A stretch of DNA of 64,000 bases from assembly GCA_017557525.1 (NCBI GenBank), contig JAFYYN010000138.1, forward strand, positions 61,196-125,195. Reading direction: 5' to 3'. The stretch is from Lachnospiraceae bacterium. Its GTDB lineage: Bacteria > Bacillota > Clostridia > Lachnospirales > Lachnospiraceae. Position 1 is the stretch's first letter; each line of letters starts with the position of its first letter. Under the pieces are notes generated by a model. The model ran no database searches. It was not told the origin of the DNA and worked only from the letters and a program-made list of their open reading frames with translations. Shown here one piece after another: positions 25,964 through 34,063 of the stretch. The translations under genes and the position numbers were made by a program.

Positions 25964-26689
25964 CTATAATCTTCGGATCACCAGTCCTATAAAAGACAGA
26001 TATTTTCCCATCCCCTTGTCAAAGTAACCCTTGTCTTTAATTCCATATTCATGTCCCGACTTAAACCAGTCATCCCATGCCTCATCAAAGCAGTCCAGAT
26101 CAAAATCCATAACGACTTCAAAATCGTCACCTTTTCCTATTAAATTGACCCACCATTCTCTGGTTTGAAACTCATTATAAGCTTCTTTGTCATCTTCAAA
26201 CCATTCCATCATCATCTCGTAATCCTCACCTTTAGGAGCCTCCTTCAATCCGGGAACAGCTATTATCAGAGAACCGCCTTTCTTCAGGTAGGGTAATATC
26301 TTCTCCTGCATATAGCCTTTTTTGTTTGCAAAATAATGATATGCATCAATGCTCACTATGGCATCAAAATACTCTGTCGCATAAGGAAGATCATTTGCAT
26401 CTGCATGAATCGGGATAACACTGTCCGCTATTCCCCATTTTTCAAAAGTCCTTGCGTTCTGGGTAGCAGAAATCCAAAGGTCTGTTGCAAATACATTGAC
26501 CGCTGCTTCTTTTGCCAGAAAAAGGCTTGTAATTCCCGCCCCACATCCAAGATCCATTACGCGGCTGCCTTCCTTTAACGGATATTTAGCAAGCATCTCA
26601 TCTAGAAGCCGCAGACTGTTAGGTCCCATTAAATATTCTTTTGTAAAGTATTCTTTGTAGTTATCAATTCTTCTTATATTTTTATTCAT
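25964..26689 (-). CDS. Class I SAM-dependent methyltransferase
   Basis: 241 residues. Motif I is RVMDLGCGAGITSLFLAKE near residue 42, motif II around VFATDLW, and the post-I acidic and Ser-rich segment ADANDLPYATEYFDAIVSID follows. The long C-terminal part (GKGDDFEVVMDFDLDCFDEA) resembles the small-molecule methyltransferase group rather than rRNA enzymes. Substrate unknown. The start at 26689 follows AGAAAGGTTGG. Upstream lies a terminator-like hairpin that could attenuate it. Confidence 0.85.
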   Translation of the reverse strand: MNKNIRRIDNYKEYFTKEYLMGPNSLRLLDEMLAKYPLKEGSRVMDLGCGAGITSLFLAKEAAVNVFATDLWISATQNARTFEKWGIADSVIPIHADANDLPYATEYFDAIVSIDAYHYFANKKGYMQEKILPYLKKGGSLIIAVPGLKEAPKGEDYEMMMEWFEDDKEAYNEFQTREWWVNLIGKGDDFEVVMDFDLDCFDEAWDDWFKSGHEYGIKDKGYFDKGMGKYLSFIGLVIRRL

Positions 26690-26766
26690 TTTTCCAACCT
26701 TTCTGTTTGCAGATATTCTGACCGCAAACCTATTCTAAGTGATTTACAACAATTTTCATTTTGTCA

Positions 26767-26811
26767 CAAAAAAACAGACCATAAATCTTTACGCAAAGAT
26801 ATCATGGTCCG
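26767..26811 (-). terminator. Terminator-like hairpin upstream of the methyltransferase gene
   Basis: On the minus strand CGGACCAT and ATCTTT pair with AAAGAT and ATGGTCTG (small internal loop), followed by seven T's. It lies between the candidate 6S RNA and the methyltransferase. A TATAAT-like box is about 20 bases before it (near 26835). It may be a second terminator of the RNA gene or an attenuator. Confidence 0.65.
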
Positions 26812-26904
26812 AATTGTTTCTTATCGTTATTATACTTACACCGAGTAAATAAACTTGCATCCCATATTTTAAAAAGGAGCATGCATATATTTCCCCGAGG
26901 CATC

Positions 26905-27099
26905 AAAAAAACGAGGGTATTATAATCCATGATATTAAGCGCAATTAACTAAGCCGGCAGTAAATACTGTCAACCCTGTAAAAGTTAAAATATTGCAATT
27001 CTCGTGCCATGCCGAAAGCTTATCAGGTCGCACACAGCTGATCATGCAATGGTTATCTCACCACGCTTAACATAAAATACCTCGTTCTTTCCTCAAATT
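26905..27099 (-). ncRNA. ssrS: Probable 6S RNA (about 195 nt)
   Basis: A consensus promoter (27106-27134) drives a transcript of about 195 bases that ends at a T7 tract. The ends pair (ACGAGG-TATT with AATACCCTCGT), then GTTAAGCG with CGCTTAAT, then ATTGCA with TGCAAT, and an apical ATCAG/CTGAT stem. This makes a long rod. A small hairpin (ACAGT/ACTGC, near 26965) sits in the 3' strand of the central open region, as in known Firmicute 6S RNAs. There is no open frame. Length, rod shape, central bubble and strong promoter fit 6S RNA, which mimics an open promoter and binds housekeeping RNA polymerase. A different structured RNA is not excluded. Confidence 0.6.
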
Positions 27100-27105
27100 T
27101 TCTTT

Positions 27106-27134
27106 ATTATATGCTATAGACTCAAATCTGTCAA
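27106..27134 (-). promoter_or_regulatory. Consensus promoter of the candidate 6S RNA
   Basis: On the minus strand TTGACA (27134-27129) and TATAAT (27111-27106), 17 bases apart: a perfect match to the vegetative consensus. Confidence 0.88.
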
Positions 27135-27173
27135 TCCTTTATTTTCGCTCTTACCGTGTATAAAAAAAAATAG

Positions 27174-27202
27174 TTGACAAAATATTTTTAATATGGTATT
27201 TT
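27174..27202 (+). promoter_or_regulatory. Promoter of the thrS T-box transcript
   Basis: TTGACA (27174-27179) and TATTTT (27197-27202), 17 bases apart. The T-box leader follows. Confidence 0.8.
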
Positions 27203-27208
27203 ACAAAC

Positions 27209-27464
27209 TAACATAAGAAAAGCAACGACGGAAAGAGTAATTCATTACGAATCATCCAGAGAGAGCGACATTTTGGTGAAAGCCGTTTATGAGGACGATG
27301 GACGAAAACCATTCCTGAGCTGTAATGCCGAATTAAAGTAAGCGTTACCGTACTCCTGCGTTAAGGGATAGGATTTGTTAGAATCTGAAGTGAAAAGTTA
27401 AGGTGGAACCGTGCTAAATGCACCCTTAAGATTACTATATGGTAATCTTTGGGGTGCTTTTCTT
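27209..27464 (+). ncRNA. T-box riboswitch leader of thrS (threonine specifier ACC)
   Basis: The leader has the AGAGAG stem I motif (27258-27264), a specifier segment GAAAACCATTCCTGAGC in which ACC (27308-27310) is a threonine codon followed by the usual A, and the T-box core AGGTGGAACCGTG (27401-27413), a mild variant of the common TGGTACCGCG form. The attenuator terminator pairs GCACCC with GGGGTGC (27420-27457), with an inner AAGATTAC/GTAATCTT stem, followed by TTTTCTT. Uncharged tRNA-Thr would promote thrS expression. Confidence 0.93.
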
Positions 27465-27478
27465 ATGTTACGCAGCTA

Positions 27479-27563
27479 GTCCGCGCAAGAGTTTGCCCCT
27501 TCGGGGCACACGTAGCTTGGCGCGGTATATTTAAAAGAAACCCAAAGTAAAGCGGAGGGTTTC
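27479..27563 (+). repeat. Two-hairpin leader element, second copy (before thrS)
   Basis: CCGCGC (27481-27486) pairs with GCGCGG (27520-27525), enclosing GCCCCTTCGGGGC. GAAACCC (27538-27544) then pairs with GGGTTTC (27557-27563), 30 bases before the thrS start. The same layout occurs before the LytTR gene at 7001-7058. Confidence 0.6.
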
Positions 27564-27592
27564 TACCAACATAAGAAAGAAGGTAAACGATT

Positions 27593-29338
27593 ATGAACAA
27601 GGAGTATTTATTTGACAACGAACAAAACAGAAAGATTTACTGGCACACATGTTCTCACATTCTGGCACAGGCAGTAAAGCGCCTGTTTCCTGAGGTTAAG
27701 CTGGCTATAGGACCGGCTATTGAAAACGGATTTTATTATGACCTGGATGCGCCTTTTAGTTTTAATCCTGAGATCATGGAAAAGATTGAAATTGAAATGC
27801 GCAAGATCTGTAAGGAAAATCTTGAACTTAAAAGATTTGAACTTGCAAGGGAAGAGGCTCTATGTTTAATGAAGGACGAGCCATATAAGATCGAACTTAT
27901 CAATGATCTGCCGGAGGATGCGGTTATATCATTTTACAGTCAGGGAGAATTTACAGACCTCTGTGCTGGTCCGCATCTTGAATCGACAGGTATTGTAGAC
28001 GGAGAGGGGATCAAGCTCTTATCATGCGCCGGAGCTTACTGGAGAGGGGATTCTAATAGGGAATCACTTCAGAGGATTTACGGGATTGCTTTCCCTCAAA
28101 AAGAAAAGCTTGAGGAATATCTCGAACAGCTTGAAGAAGCAAAAAGACGTGATCATCGTAAGATAGGTAAGGAATTAGGACTTTTCTTTTTAGCTGACGA
28201 GGGACCGGGTTTCCCGTTCTTTATGCCAAAGGGGTTGGTACTAAAAAACACTCTGATTGAATATTGGAGGGAGATCCATAAGAGATACGGGTATGTGGAA
28301 ATTTCAACACCTATGATGCTTAACCGGGACCTGTGGGAAAGATCTGGTCACTGGGCACATTATAAGGACAAGATGTATACAACAGTTATCGACGATACAG
28401 ACTTTGCAATAAAGCCGATGAACTGTCCAGGAGGTATGCTCGTATACCGCTCTGAACAGCATTCTTACAGGGAACTCCCCTTACGTGTGGGTGAGCTGGG
28501 GCTGGTCCACAGGCACGAGCTTTCGGGCACACTTCACGGTCTTTTCAGGGTACGCTGCTTTACACAGGATGACGCACATATTTTCATGACATGGGATCAG
28601 ATGCGAGATGAGATAAAGAATGTCATAAAGCTTTTTGATGAGGTATATTCTGTTTTCGGACTTTCGTATCAGATAGAGGTTTCAACAATGCCCGAGGACC
28701 ATATGGGAGACCTTGAGACATGGGAGTTTGCTACAGATACACTAAAGGCTGCATGTGATGATATGGGAAAGAGCTATATAATAAATGAGGGTGACGGTGC
28801 TTTTTACGGACCCAAGCTTGATTTCCATCTTTCAGATTCGCTGGGAAGGACATGGCAGTGTGGTACAATCCAGCTTGATATGCAGCTGCCGGAAAGATTT
28901 GAGCTCGAGTATATCGGTGCAGACGGAAAGAAACATCGTCCTGCGATGATACACAGGGTGGTATTTGGTTCTATAGAGCGTTTTATCGGCATAATCACAG
29001 AACAATTCGCAGGGGCATTTCCTTTGTGGCTTGCTCCGGTACAGGCTATAGTTTTACCGGTAACAGACAGAGCCGGAGAATATGCTGACGGTATAGTAAA
29101 GAAGCTTGAGGCAGCAGGATTCAGGGCTGAGGCCGATCACAGACCTGAAAAACTCGGATATAAGATAAGAGAGGCACAGGGGCAAAAAATCCCTTACATG
29201 ATAATCGTAGGCGATAAGGATATGGAAAACGAAACAATTTCCGTCCGCCACCGTGCAGGTGAGGATCTTGGTGCATTAAAGTACGAGGACTTCGAAAGAC
29301 TTATCATGAAAGAGAGAGACAGTAAGGCAAGTAAATGA
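27593..29338 (+). CDS. thrS: Threonyl-tRNA synthetase lacking the TGS domain
   Basis: Charges tRNA-Thr. At 581 residues it is about 60 shorter than standard ThrRS because it starts directly in the editing domain (HTCSHILAQAVKRLFP near residue 19, and FTDLCAGPHLEST with the zinc-type Cys and His residues near 125). The N-terminal TGS domain is absent. The class II catalytic core follows: GLVHRHELSGTLHGLFRVR (motif 2, near 305), FTQDDAHIF, and HRPAMIHRVVFGSIERF (motif 3, near 455). The C-terminal 110 residues are the anticodon-binding domain. The ATG follows an AAGAAGG site after the T-box. Some bacteria keep a second, full-length ThrRS; this may be a stress-induced paralogue. Confidence 0.95.
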   Translation: MNKEYLFDNEQNRKIYWHTCSHILAQAVKRLFPEVKLAIGPAIENGFYYDLDAPFSFNPEIMEKIEIEMRKICKENLELKRFELAREEALCLMKDEPYKIELINDLPEDAVISFYSQGEFTDLCAGPHLESTGIVDGEGIKLLSCAGAYWRGDSNRESLQRIYGIAFPQKEKLEEYLEQLEEAKRRDHRKIGKELGLFFLADEGPGFPFFMPKGLVLKNTLIEYWREIHKRYGYVEISTPMMLNRDLWERSGHWAHYKDKMYTTVIDDTDFAIKPMNCPGGMLVYRSEQHSYRELPLRVGELGLVHRHELSGTLHGLFRVRCFTQDDAHIFMTWDQMRDEIKNVIKLFDEVYSVFGLSYQIEVSTMPEDHMGDLETWEFATDTLKAACDDMGKSYIINEGDGAFYGPKLDFHLSDSLGRTWQCGTIQLDMQLPERFELEYIGADGKKHRPAMIHRVVFGSIERFIGIITEQFAGAFPLWLAPVQAIVLPVTDRAGEYADGIVKKLEAAGFRAEADHRPEKLGYKIREAQGQKIPYMIIVGDKDMENETISVRHRAGEDLGALKYEDFERLIMKERDSKASK

Positions 29339-29343
29339 TTTTA

Positions 29344-29377
29344 AAAGGAGTGTCCGGTGGACTGGGCACTCCTTTTA
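29344..29377. terminator. Terminator between thrS and the convergent DUF3021 gene
   Basis: AAGGAGTGTCC pairs with GGA...GCACTCCTT, followed by TTTATTTC on the plus strand. Confidence 0.85.
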
Positions 29378-29806
29378 TTTCTTTTCCTGTATCTTCTCAA
29401 GATCGTTATTCATTTCTTTCACTGCTCTTTTGTATGCAAGATAATTTGCCAGCCATATAATGATATATACCACGATAAAGACAATTGTTATTATCCAGAA
29501 TACCGCATCGCCAAAGTTCAGCCAGCCCTGAATGGTTCCTAAGGTATAAAAGCTGGCCAGTGTGATTACAAAGTGGGTAATGGTTACGCCGGCAATGCTC
29601 CAGTCCTCTTTTTCATAGATTATCGATGAACCCATTGCTATCGCACCATGTATGCCACCTGCCAGCAGATAAATAAGACGTGACCATAGATTTGTCGGCG
29701 TTTCTTCAGAAGATGCTGTAAGCAATGAAATAATTATCCCGATCAAAATACCCGCAATAAATCCTGCAATACTTAAGATGATCGCTTTTTTCTTTAACCT
29801 ATTCAT
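29375..29806 (-). CDS. DUF3021 family membrane protein
   Basis: 143 residues with four membrane segments (AIILSIAGFIAGILIGIIIS, LIYLLAGGIHGAIAMGSSII, ITHFVITLASFYTLGTI and VFWIITIVFIVVYIIIWLAN) and a charged C-terminal tail. DUF3021 proteins are nearly always encoded with a LytTR regulator, as here. The ATG at 29806 overlaps the end of the LytTR gene by eight bases and is preceded by a GGGGGTGA site. Function unknown; a role in controlling the regulator at the membrane is inferred from the constant pairing. Confidence 0.88.
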   Translation of the reverse strand: MNRLKKKAIILSIAGFIAGILIGIIISLLTASSEETPTNLWSRLIYLLAGGIHGAIAMGSSIIYEKEDWSIAGVTITHFVITLASFYTLGTIQGWLNFGDAVFWIITIVFIVVYIIIWLANYLAYKRAVKEMNNDLEKIQEKK

Positions 29807-30287
29807 GGCGATCACCCCCGGATGCTCTCTTTTTAAGCTTTTCCTGGATAGAGCGTACACATCTCCTGGCTACCCAAGTCTCGGTCCCATTTTCAAAGAT
29901 TACTTTTATGGTACCAGAAATGCTCAGATCAAAGCTTGAAACCTTCTTAAGATTTATAAGTTCAAATCTGCTTATCCTTACAAAAATTTCATCATCAAGG
30001 ATTTCCTCAAGCTCCTTTAATGACATTCTTGATCCGTAGGTTTTATCTTTGGTGCATATGGTAAGCTTGCGGTTTTCTGTGTATATGCGTATTATATCCC
30101 ATTGATTGAGCAGTATCACTTCGTTACCATTATATGCGGTGATATTTGGGTATTCATCGCTAACACAACGCTCGACGGCATATATTATTTTTTCAATCAG
30201 CCCTGAATGCTGATCTGCTTTTATGATCACCTGTGGGGAAGCACAGGTTTGATCTATCTCTACTTTGATATCTATCCTGTTGTCCAT
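29799..30287 (-). CDS. LytTR-domain transcription regulator (DUF3021 partner)
   Basis: 162 residues without a receiver domain. The N-terminal 60 residues resemble those of the regulator at 7075 (opening IDIKVEIDQTCASPQVII). The LytTR domain spans about 62-155, with IYTENRKLTICTKDKTY, FVRISRFELINLKKVSSF and the closing WVARRCVRSIQEKL. It is co-translated with a DUF3021 gene. Two repeats of CTGTTTAAxCGG, 21 bases apart, lie just above its promoter, suggesting autoregulation. Confidence 0.92.
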   Translation of the reverse strand: MDNRIDIKVEIDQTCASPQVIIKADQHSGLIEKIIYAVERCVSDEYPNITAYNGNEVILLNQWDIIRIYTENRKLTICTKDKTYGSRMSLKELEEILDDEIFVRISRFELINLKKVSSFDLSISGTIKVIFENGTETWVARRCVRSIQEKLKKRASGGDRHE

Positions 30288-30348
30288 TATCCGTATCTTG
30301 CTCCGGGCGTATTTTCTTTTGATAAGTCTCTATATTGATGCAACATTA

Positions 30349-30377
30349 ATAATAGCAAAAAAGTAAAATGCGGTCAA
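30349..30377 (-). promoter_or_regulatory. Promoter of the LytTR/DUF3021 operon
   Basis: On the minus strand TTGACC (30377-30372) and TATTAT (30354-30349), 17 bases apart, directly downstream of the paired repeats. Confidence 0.75.
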
Positions 30378-30378
30378 T

Positions 30379-30411
30379 CCGTTTAAACAGAAAAAAATAC
30401 CGCTTAAACAG
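30379..30411 (-). promoter_or_regulatory. Candidate LytTR operator, two repeats 21 bases apart
   Basis: Minus-strand repeats CTGTTTAAGCGG (30411-30400) and CTGTTTAAACGG (30390-30379) start exactly 21 bases apart and abut the -35 box. This is the period used by LytTR dimers. CTGTTTAAGCG also occurs at 6859-6869 before the other LytTR gene. Confidence 0.65.
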
Positions 30412-30522
30412 AAAAGGTTTGCCTGCACTTAAGTTTTTTGTTATCATATCCGATATAAAAATATATTTATAGCAAATCTGCAGACAGTATGAAATAAGCT
30501 TTCGGATTATATGAGGTTGACC

Positions 30523-31332
30523 ATGGAACTAAAGATACTTATTACCGGGAAAAATGATAATGTTGCTTCAGATCTGCTTGAACACTTAAAGGCAGACACA
30601 GAATATAATGTTGTAAGATGCGCACCGCTAAAATCAGATCTCTTTGACGCTCTTTTAGATGAATCACCGGAGGTAGTGATCATCTGTCTTGGTGATGAAA
30701 CTTCAGAGACGATCACACCATTTGATATGCTTAAAAACGGCACGCATAAGGGCAACTGCATAACCATAGTTATCGCAAATGAAAAGGATGAAAAGCTGTT
30801 CTTAAGATATACTAAACTTGATCGGGCATACCTGCTTTCAAGACCGGTCTCTTATGATGCTCTATATGAAAAGTTATTAAGCATCGAAGAAGAGGTTGTA
30901 AAAGAGAGGGAAAAGAATAAGTCAAAGGTAAGGGAATTCATTAACGAAAGACCGGAAAAGGAATACAAAAGAAAACATATTCTTGTGGTAGACGACGATA
31001 CCGATCAGTTGCTTAACATCCGGGAACAGTTGAAGGAGTTTTATGATGTTACACTTGTAAGATCCGGTGATGATGCGTTCAAGTTTTTAAAGAAAAAAAT
31101 ACCCGACCTTATCCTGCTGGACTATCTGATGCCCGAGAAGGACGGTTCGGATGTAGCCAAAGAGCTTAGGGAAATTGAAGAATATGCCGATATCCCGATC
31201 GTATTTTTGACCGGTATGACTGAGAGAAATGCAATACTTGATATACTGGCAGAGTTAAAGCCTCAGGGATTTATCATTAAGCCGGCAAAAAAATCCGAGC
31301 TGGTTGCAAAGATAATTGACGTACTTGGATAA
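30523..31332 (+). CDS. Response regulator with one degenerate and one intact receiver domain
   Basis: 269 residues from the ATG at 30523, which follows GAGGTTG; an ATG four codons earlier is possible. Residues 1-120 fold like a receiver but the phospho-acceptor strand reads VVIICLGDE, without a normal Asp-containing LxD site. A charged linker follows. Residues about 150-269 are an intact receiver, with VVDDD, Asp200 in LILLDYLMPEKDG, FLTG and IIKPAKKSE. There is no DNA-binding or enzymatic output. Followed by an Hpt protein and a hybrid kinase, so it is probably a phosphorelay intermediate or sink. Confidence 0.88.
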   Translation: MELKILITGKNDNVASDLLEHLKADTEYNVVRCAPLKSDLFDALLDESPEVVIICLGDETSETITPFDMLKNGTHKGNCITIVIANEKDEKLFLRYTKLDRAYLLSRPVSYDALYEKLLSIEEEVVKEREKNKSKVREFINERPEKEYKRKHILVVDDDTDQLLNIREQLKEFYDVTLVRSGDDAFKFLKKKIPDLILLDYLMPEKDGSDVAKELREIEEYADIPIVFLTGMTERNAILDILAELKPQGFIIKPAKKSELVAKIIDVLG

Positions 31333-31375
31333 TCAGATTTTACAAATCTACCAAAGAAGGAAAATCGTCTAAATT

Positions 31376-31984
31376 ATGATAGTGGATAATAAGCTTGAAA
31401 TTTTAAAAGAAACCGGACTTGATATTGAGCAGGGTTTAAGGTATACTGGTGGTGAGGATAATTATATCTCAGCTGTTCAGCGTTTCTATAAAAGTTACGA
31501 AAAAAACAGACCGAAGATCATGGAATATTATTACGCCAAGGACTATAATAACTATATGATCACAGTGCATGCTTTAAAGAGCAATGCAAAAATGATAGGT
31601 GCCATCGATCTCAGTAATGTTTTTGAAGAACTTGAAGCTGCAGCCAAAAACAATAATGTTGATGTTATCGAAGACAAAAATACCCCGGCTCTTATATCAT
31701 ATAAAAAATTAGTAGAAGGTCTCAAGCCGATAGGTGAAATGGAAGAGGTTCATCCTGCTGATGAAATATCGGCAGATGAGGCAAAAGAAGTGGCTGACAG
31801 GCTGCTATCGGCGCTTGATGATTTTGATGACAGTCTGGCAAAGGAACTGGCAGAAAAGCTTGCGGGATACCCTTTCAGGATCACGCAGCGTGAAAAGCTG
31901 AAGGAAGCTGCCGGACTGATAGAAGATTTTATGTATGATGACGCCGCGACCATAATAAAAGAAATATATCCGTGCATAGAGTAG
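31376..31984 (+). CDS. Histidine phosphotransfer (Hpt) domain protein
   Basis: 202 residues. Residues about 20-120 are an Hpt four-helix bundle with the phospho-histidine at about 65 in MITVHALKSNAKMIGA and the following helix LSNVFEELEAAAKNNN. The remainder is acidic and helical (EISADEAKEVADRLL and on), with no recognised domain. It should carry phosphate between the hybrid kinase downstream and a receiver. It lies 43 bases after the receiver protein and 21 before the kinase. Confidence 0.9.
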   Translation: MIVDNKLEILKETGLDIEQGLRYTGGEDNYISAVQRFYKSYEKNRPKIMEYYYAKDYNNYMITVHALKSNAKMIGAIDLSNVFEELEAAAKNNNVDVIEDKNTPALISYKKLVEGLKPIGEMEEVHPADEISADEAKEVADRLLSALDDFDDSLAKELAEKLAGYPFRITQREKLKEAAGLIEDFMYDDAATIIKEIYPCIE

Positions 31985-32005
31985 CGGACTTAAGAAAGGC
32001 GGTTC

Positions 32006-33988
32006 ATGAAGAAAATAGGTTTCTTAAATAAAAATCTTTTCTTGTATTGCGGTCTGAAAAAAGAAGAATTTGAAAGTATCAATACCCTGATCATGGAACG
32101 AAATGTGAATCTTGTAGCAAAGACATCAATCGGAGTAATGATCCTGGGTATTTTTTTTCTTGCGCTCAATTTTTTCCTGGGAACAGATAACCTTTTAGCA
32201 TACTGGGTATTGATAATTGGCGGGCTTATTCTGTCACTTATCGGGAAATACATAAAAAATGTTACCAGCTTATATGCTCTGGTATATTGCTATGCGTTTA
32301 TACTTACAGTAATCCTATACGGAATGGTATTAAGCATTCAGCCTTCAAATATGGACTCACCATCTACCAGTATTGTAGTATTTCTGGCGCTGATACCACT
32401 GGTAGTAATGGATAAGCCATATAGAATGGGTACGATCGTATTTTTGTCGACTGCACTGTATCTTTTCATAAGTCATGATATAAAAAGTCCCCAGGCCTTC
32501 AGTACGGATATCATGAATACAATAACATTCGCTGTTATGGGCTTCCTGATGTATCTGAGCCTTACCCACAGAAATGTAAAGGAGATCTTTTACTGGGTAC
32601 AGGCTGCAGAAAACGAGCGTATAAAAGAAGAAGCAAGAGTCGCCGAAAAGGCTAACCGGGCCAAAAGCGTATTTTTAGCCAATGTTTCTCATGAGATCAG
32701 AACCCCTATGAACGCCATAATCGGTATGGATGAGATGATACTCAGAGAAACACATGATAAGGATGTTGAAAAATATGCGCTTGATATACAGAGTGCAGGA
32801 AAGACTCTTTTGTCAATAGTCAACAATCTCTTGGACCTAAGCAAGATAGAGTCCGGCAAGATGGAGCTTAATCCGGTGGAGTACGGGGTTTCTTCCGTGC
32901 TAAACGATTTGGTCAATATGACTATGAAAAAGGCTATGGATAAAGGCCTGAAATATAATCTTGAGGTTTCTAAGGATATCCCTTCAAAGCTATGGGGTGA
33001 TGAGATAAGGATCAGGCAGATAATGCTTAATCTGATAAATAATGCCATAAAATATACACATGAAGGCAGAGTTGACATCAATGTATCCTTTGATGAGAAA
33101 AGCAAAAAGCTGATCTGCAGGGTATCGGATACCGGTATAGGCATTAAACCTGAAGATATGGAAAAACTCTTTACATCCTTCCAGAGACTTGATGAGAATA
33201 AAAACAGGAATATTGAAGGAACCGGTCTGGGACTGAATATTTCAAAACAGCTTACCGAGATGATGGATGGTACTGTGGATGTAGAAAGCGAATACGGGAA
33301 GGGTACTACATTTACCGCCTTTATGGTCCAGAAGATTATAGATAATACACCTATAGGCAATTTTGCAGAAAATCTGGCCAAGCTGCAGGAGGAGAAAGAA
33401 AAATACAAACCTACCCTGGTTGCCCCTGATGCACACATACTCGTTGTTGATGATAACGATATGAACCTTAAGGTATTAAAGGGGTTACTCAAGAAAACAA
33501 AGATACAGGTTGAAACAGCCGAATCAGGTGACGAGTGTATAGAGCTGCTTAAGAAAAAATCTTATCATTTGGTGCTTCTTGACCAGATGATGCCCGGAAA
33601 AACCGGTACAGAAACCCTTAAGATTATAAAGAATGAACGGATAGCTGATTCGACACCTGTCATTGCACTTACCGCCGATGCAGTATCCGACGCAAGAGAT
33701 ACATATCTGAAAGAAGGCTTTACGGATTATCTTTCAAAGCCTGTTATCTACCAGGAGCTTGAAGAGATTTTAAGGAAATATCTTGATAAAGGCCTTATAA
33801 AAATGGAAGATGCACAGGCAGATACTAAGAGTCAATCTGCAGATCTGACCGGAAAACCTCTGGTAATTGTTATAGATCCTTCATCTGATAATCTCAGAAG
33901 CATGAAAAATCAGCTGGGTGACAGCTGCAAGGGAGTATATGTTAAGGATGTGGAAAGCGCAGCCAGATATTTGGAGAAACATAAATAA
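32006..33988 (+). CDS. Hybrid sensor histidine kinase/response regulator with truncated extra receiver
   Basis: 660 residues. About six membrane segments (40-190) form a sensor without a large external loop. A coiled linker leads to HisKA, with His229 in VFLANVSHEIRTPMNAII. The ATPase domain has NLINNAIKYT, DTGIGIKPEDMEKLF and GTGLGLNISKQL. A receiver follows (about 472-590), with VVDDNDMN, the Asp in LVLLDQMMPGKTG, ALTADA and LSKP. The last 50 residues (PLVIVIDPSSDNLRSM and following) look like the first half of another receiver that stops early. With the Hpt and receiver proteins upstream it makes a complete phosphorelay. Confidence 0.93.
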   Translation: MKKIGFLNKNLFLYCGLKKEEFESINTLIMERNVNLVAKTSIGVMILGIFFLALNFFLGTDNLLAYWVLIIGGLILSLIGKYIKNVTSLYALVYCYAFILTVILYGMVLSIQPSNMDSPSTSIVVFLALIPLVVMDKPYRMGTIVFLSTALYLFISHDIKSPQAFSTDIMNTITFAVMGFLMYLSLTHRNVKEIFYWVQAAENERIKEEARVAEKANRAKSVFLANVSHEIRTPMNAIIGMDEMILRETHDKDVEKYALDIQSAGKTLLSIVNNLLDLSKIESGKMELNPVEYGVSSVLNDLVNMTMKKAMDKGLKYNLEVSKDIPSKLWGDEIRIRQIMLNLINNAIKYTHEGRVDINVSFDEKSKKLICRVSDTGIGIKPEDMEKLFTSFQRLDENKNRNIEGTGLGLNISKQLTEMMDGTVDVESEYGKGTTFTAFMVQKIIDNTPIGNFAENLAKLQEEKEKYKPTLVAPDAHILVVDDNDMNLKVLKGLLKKTKIQVETAESGDECIELLKKKSYHLVLLDQMMPGKTGTETLKIIKNERIADSTPVIALTADAVSDARDTYLKEGFTDYLSKPVIYQELEEILRKYLDKGLIKMEDAQADTKSQSADLTGKPLVIVIDPSSDNLRSMKNQLGDSCKGVYVKDVESAARYLEKHK

Positions 33989-34001
33989 GCTATAAAAATT
34001 T

Positions 34002-34027
34002 ACGCCCACGATTTGTGGGCGTTTTTT
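34002..34027. terminator. Terminator after the phosphorelay operon
   Basis: ACGCCCAC pairs with GTGGGCGT around a GATTT loop, followed by TTTTT. On the minus strand TAAATTTTT follows, so it may also end the convergent radical SAM gene. Confidence 0.9.
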
Positions 34028-34063
34028 CTCGTCATTTTATATCAGGCATATCAGCATGTCGTA

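Noticed and set aside
32689-33492. Minus-strand open frame of 267 codons
   Set aside because: Antisense shadow of the hybrid kinase gene, with serine-rich composition typical of such shadows.
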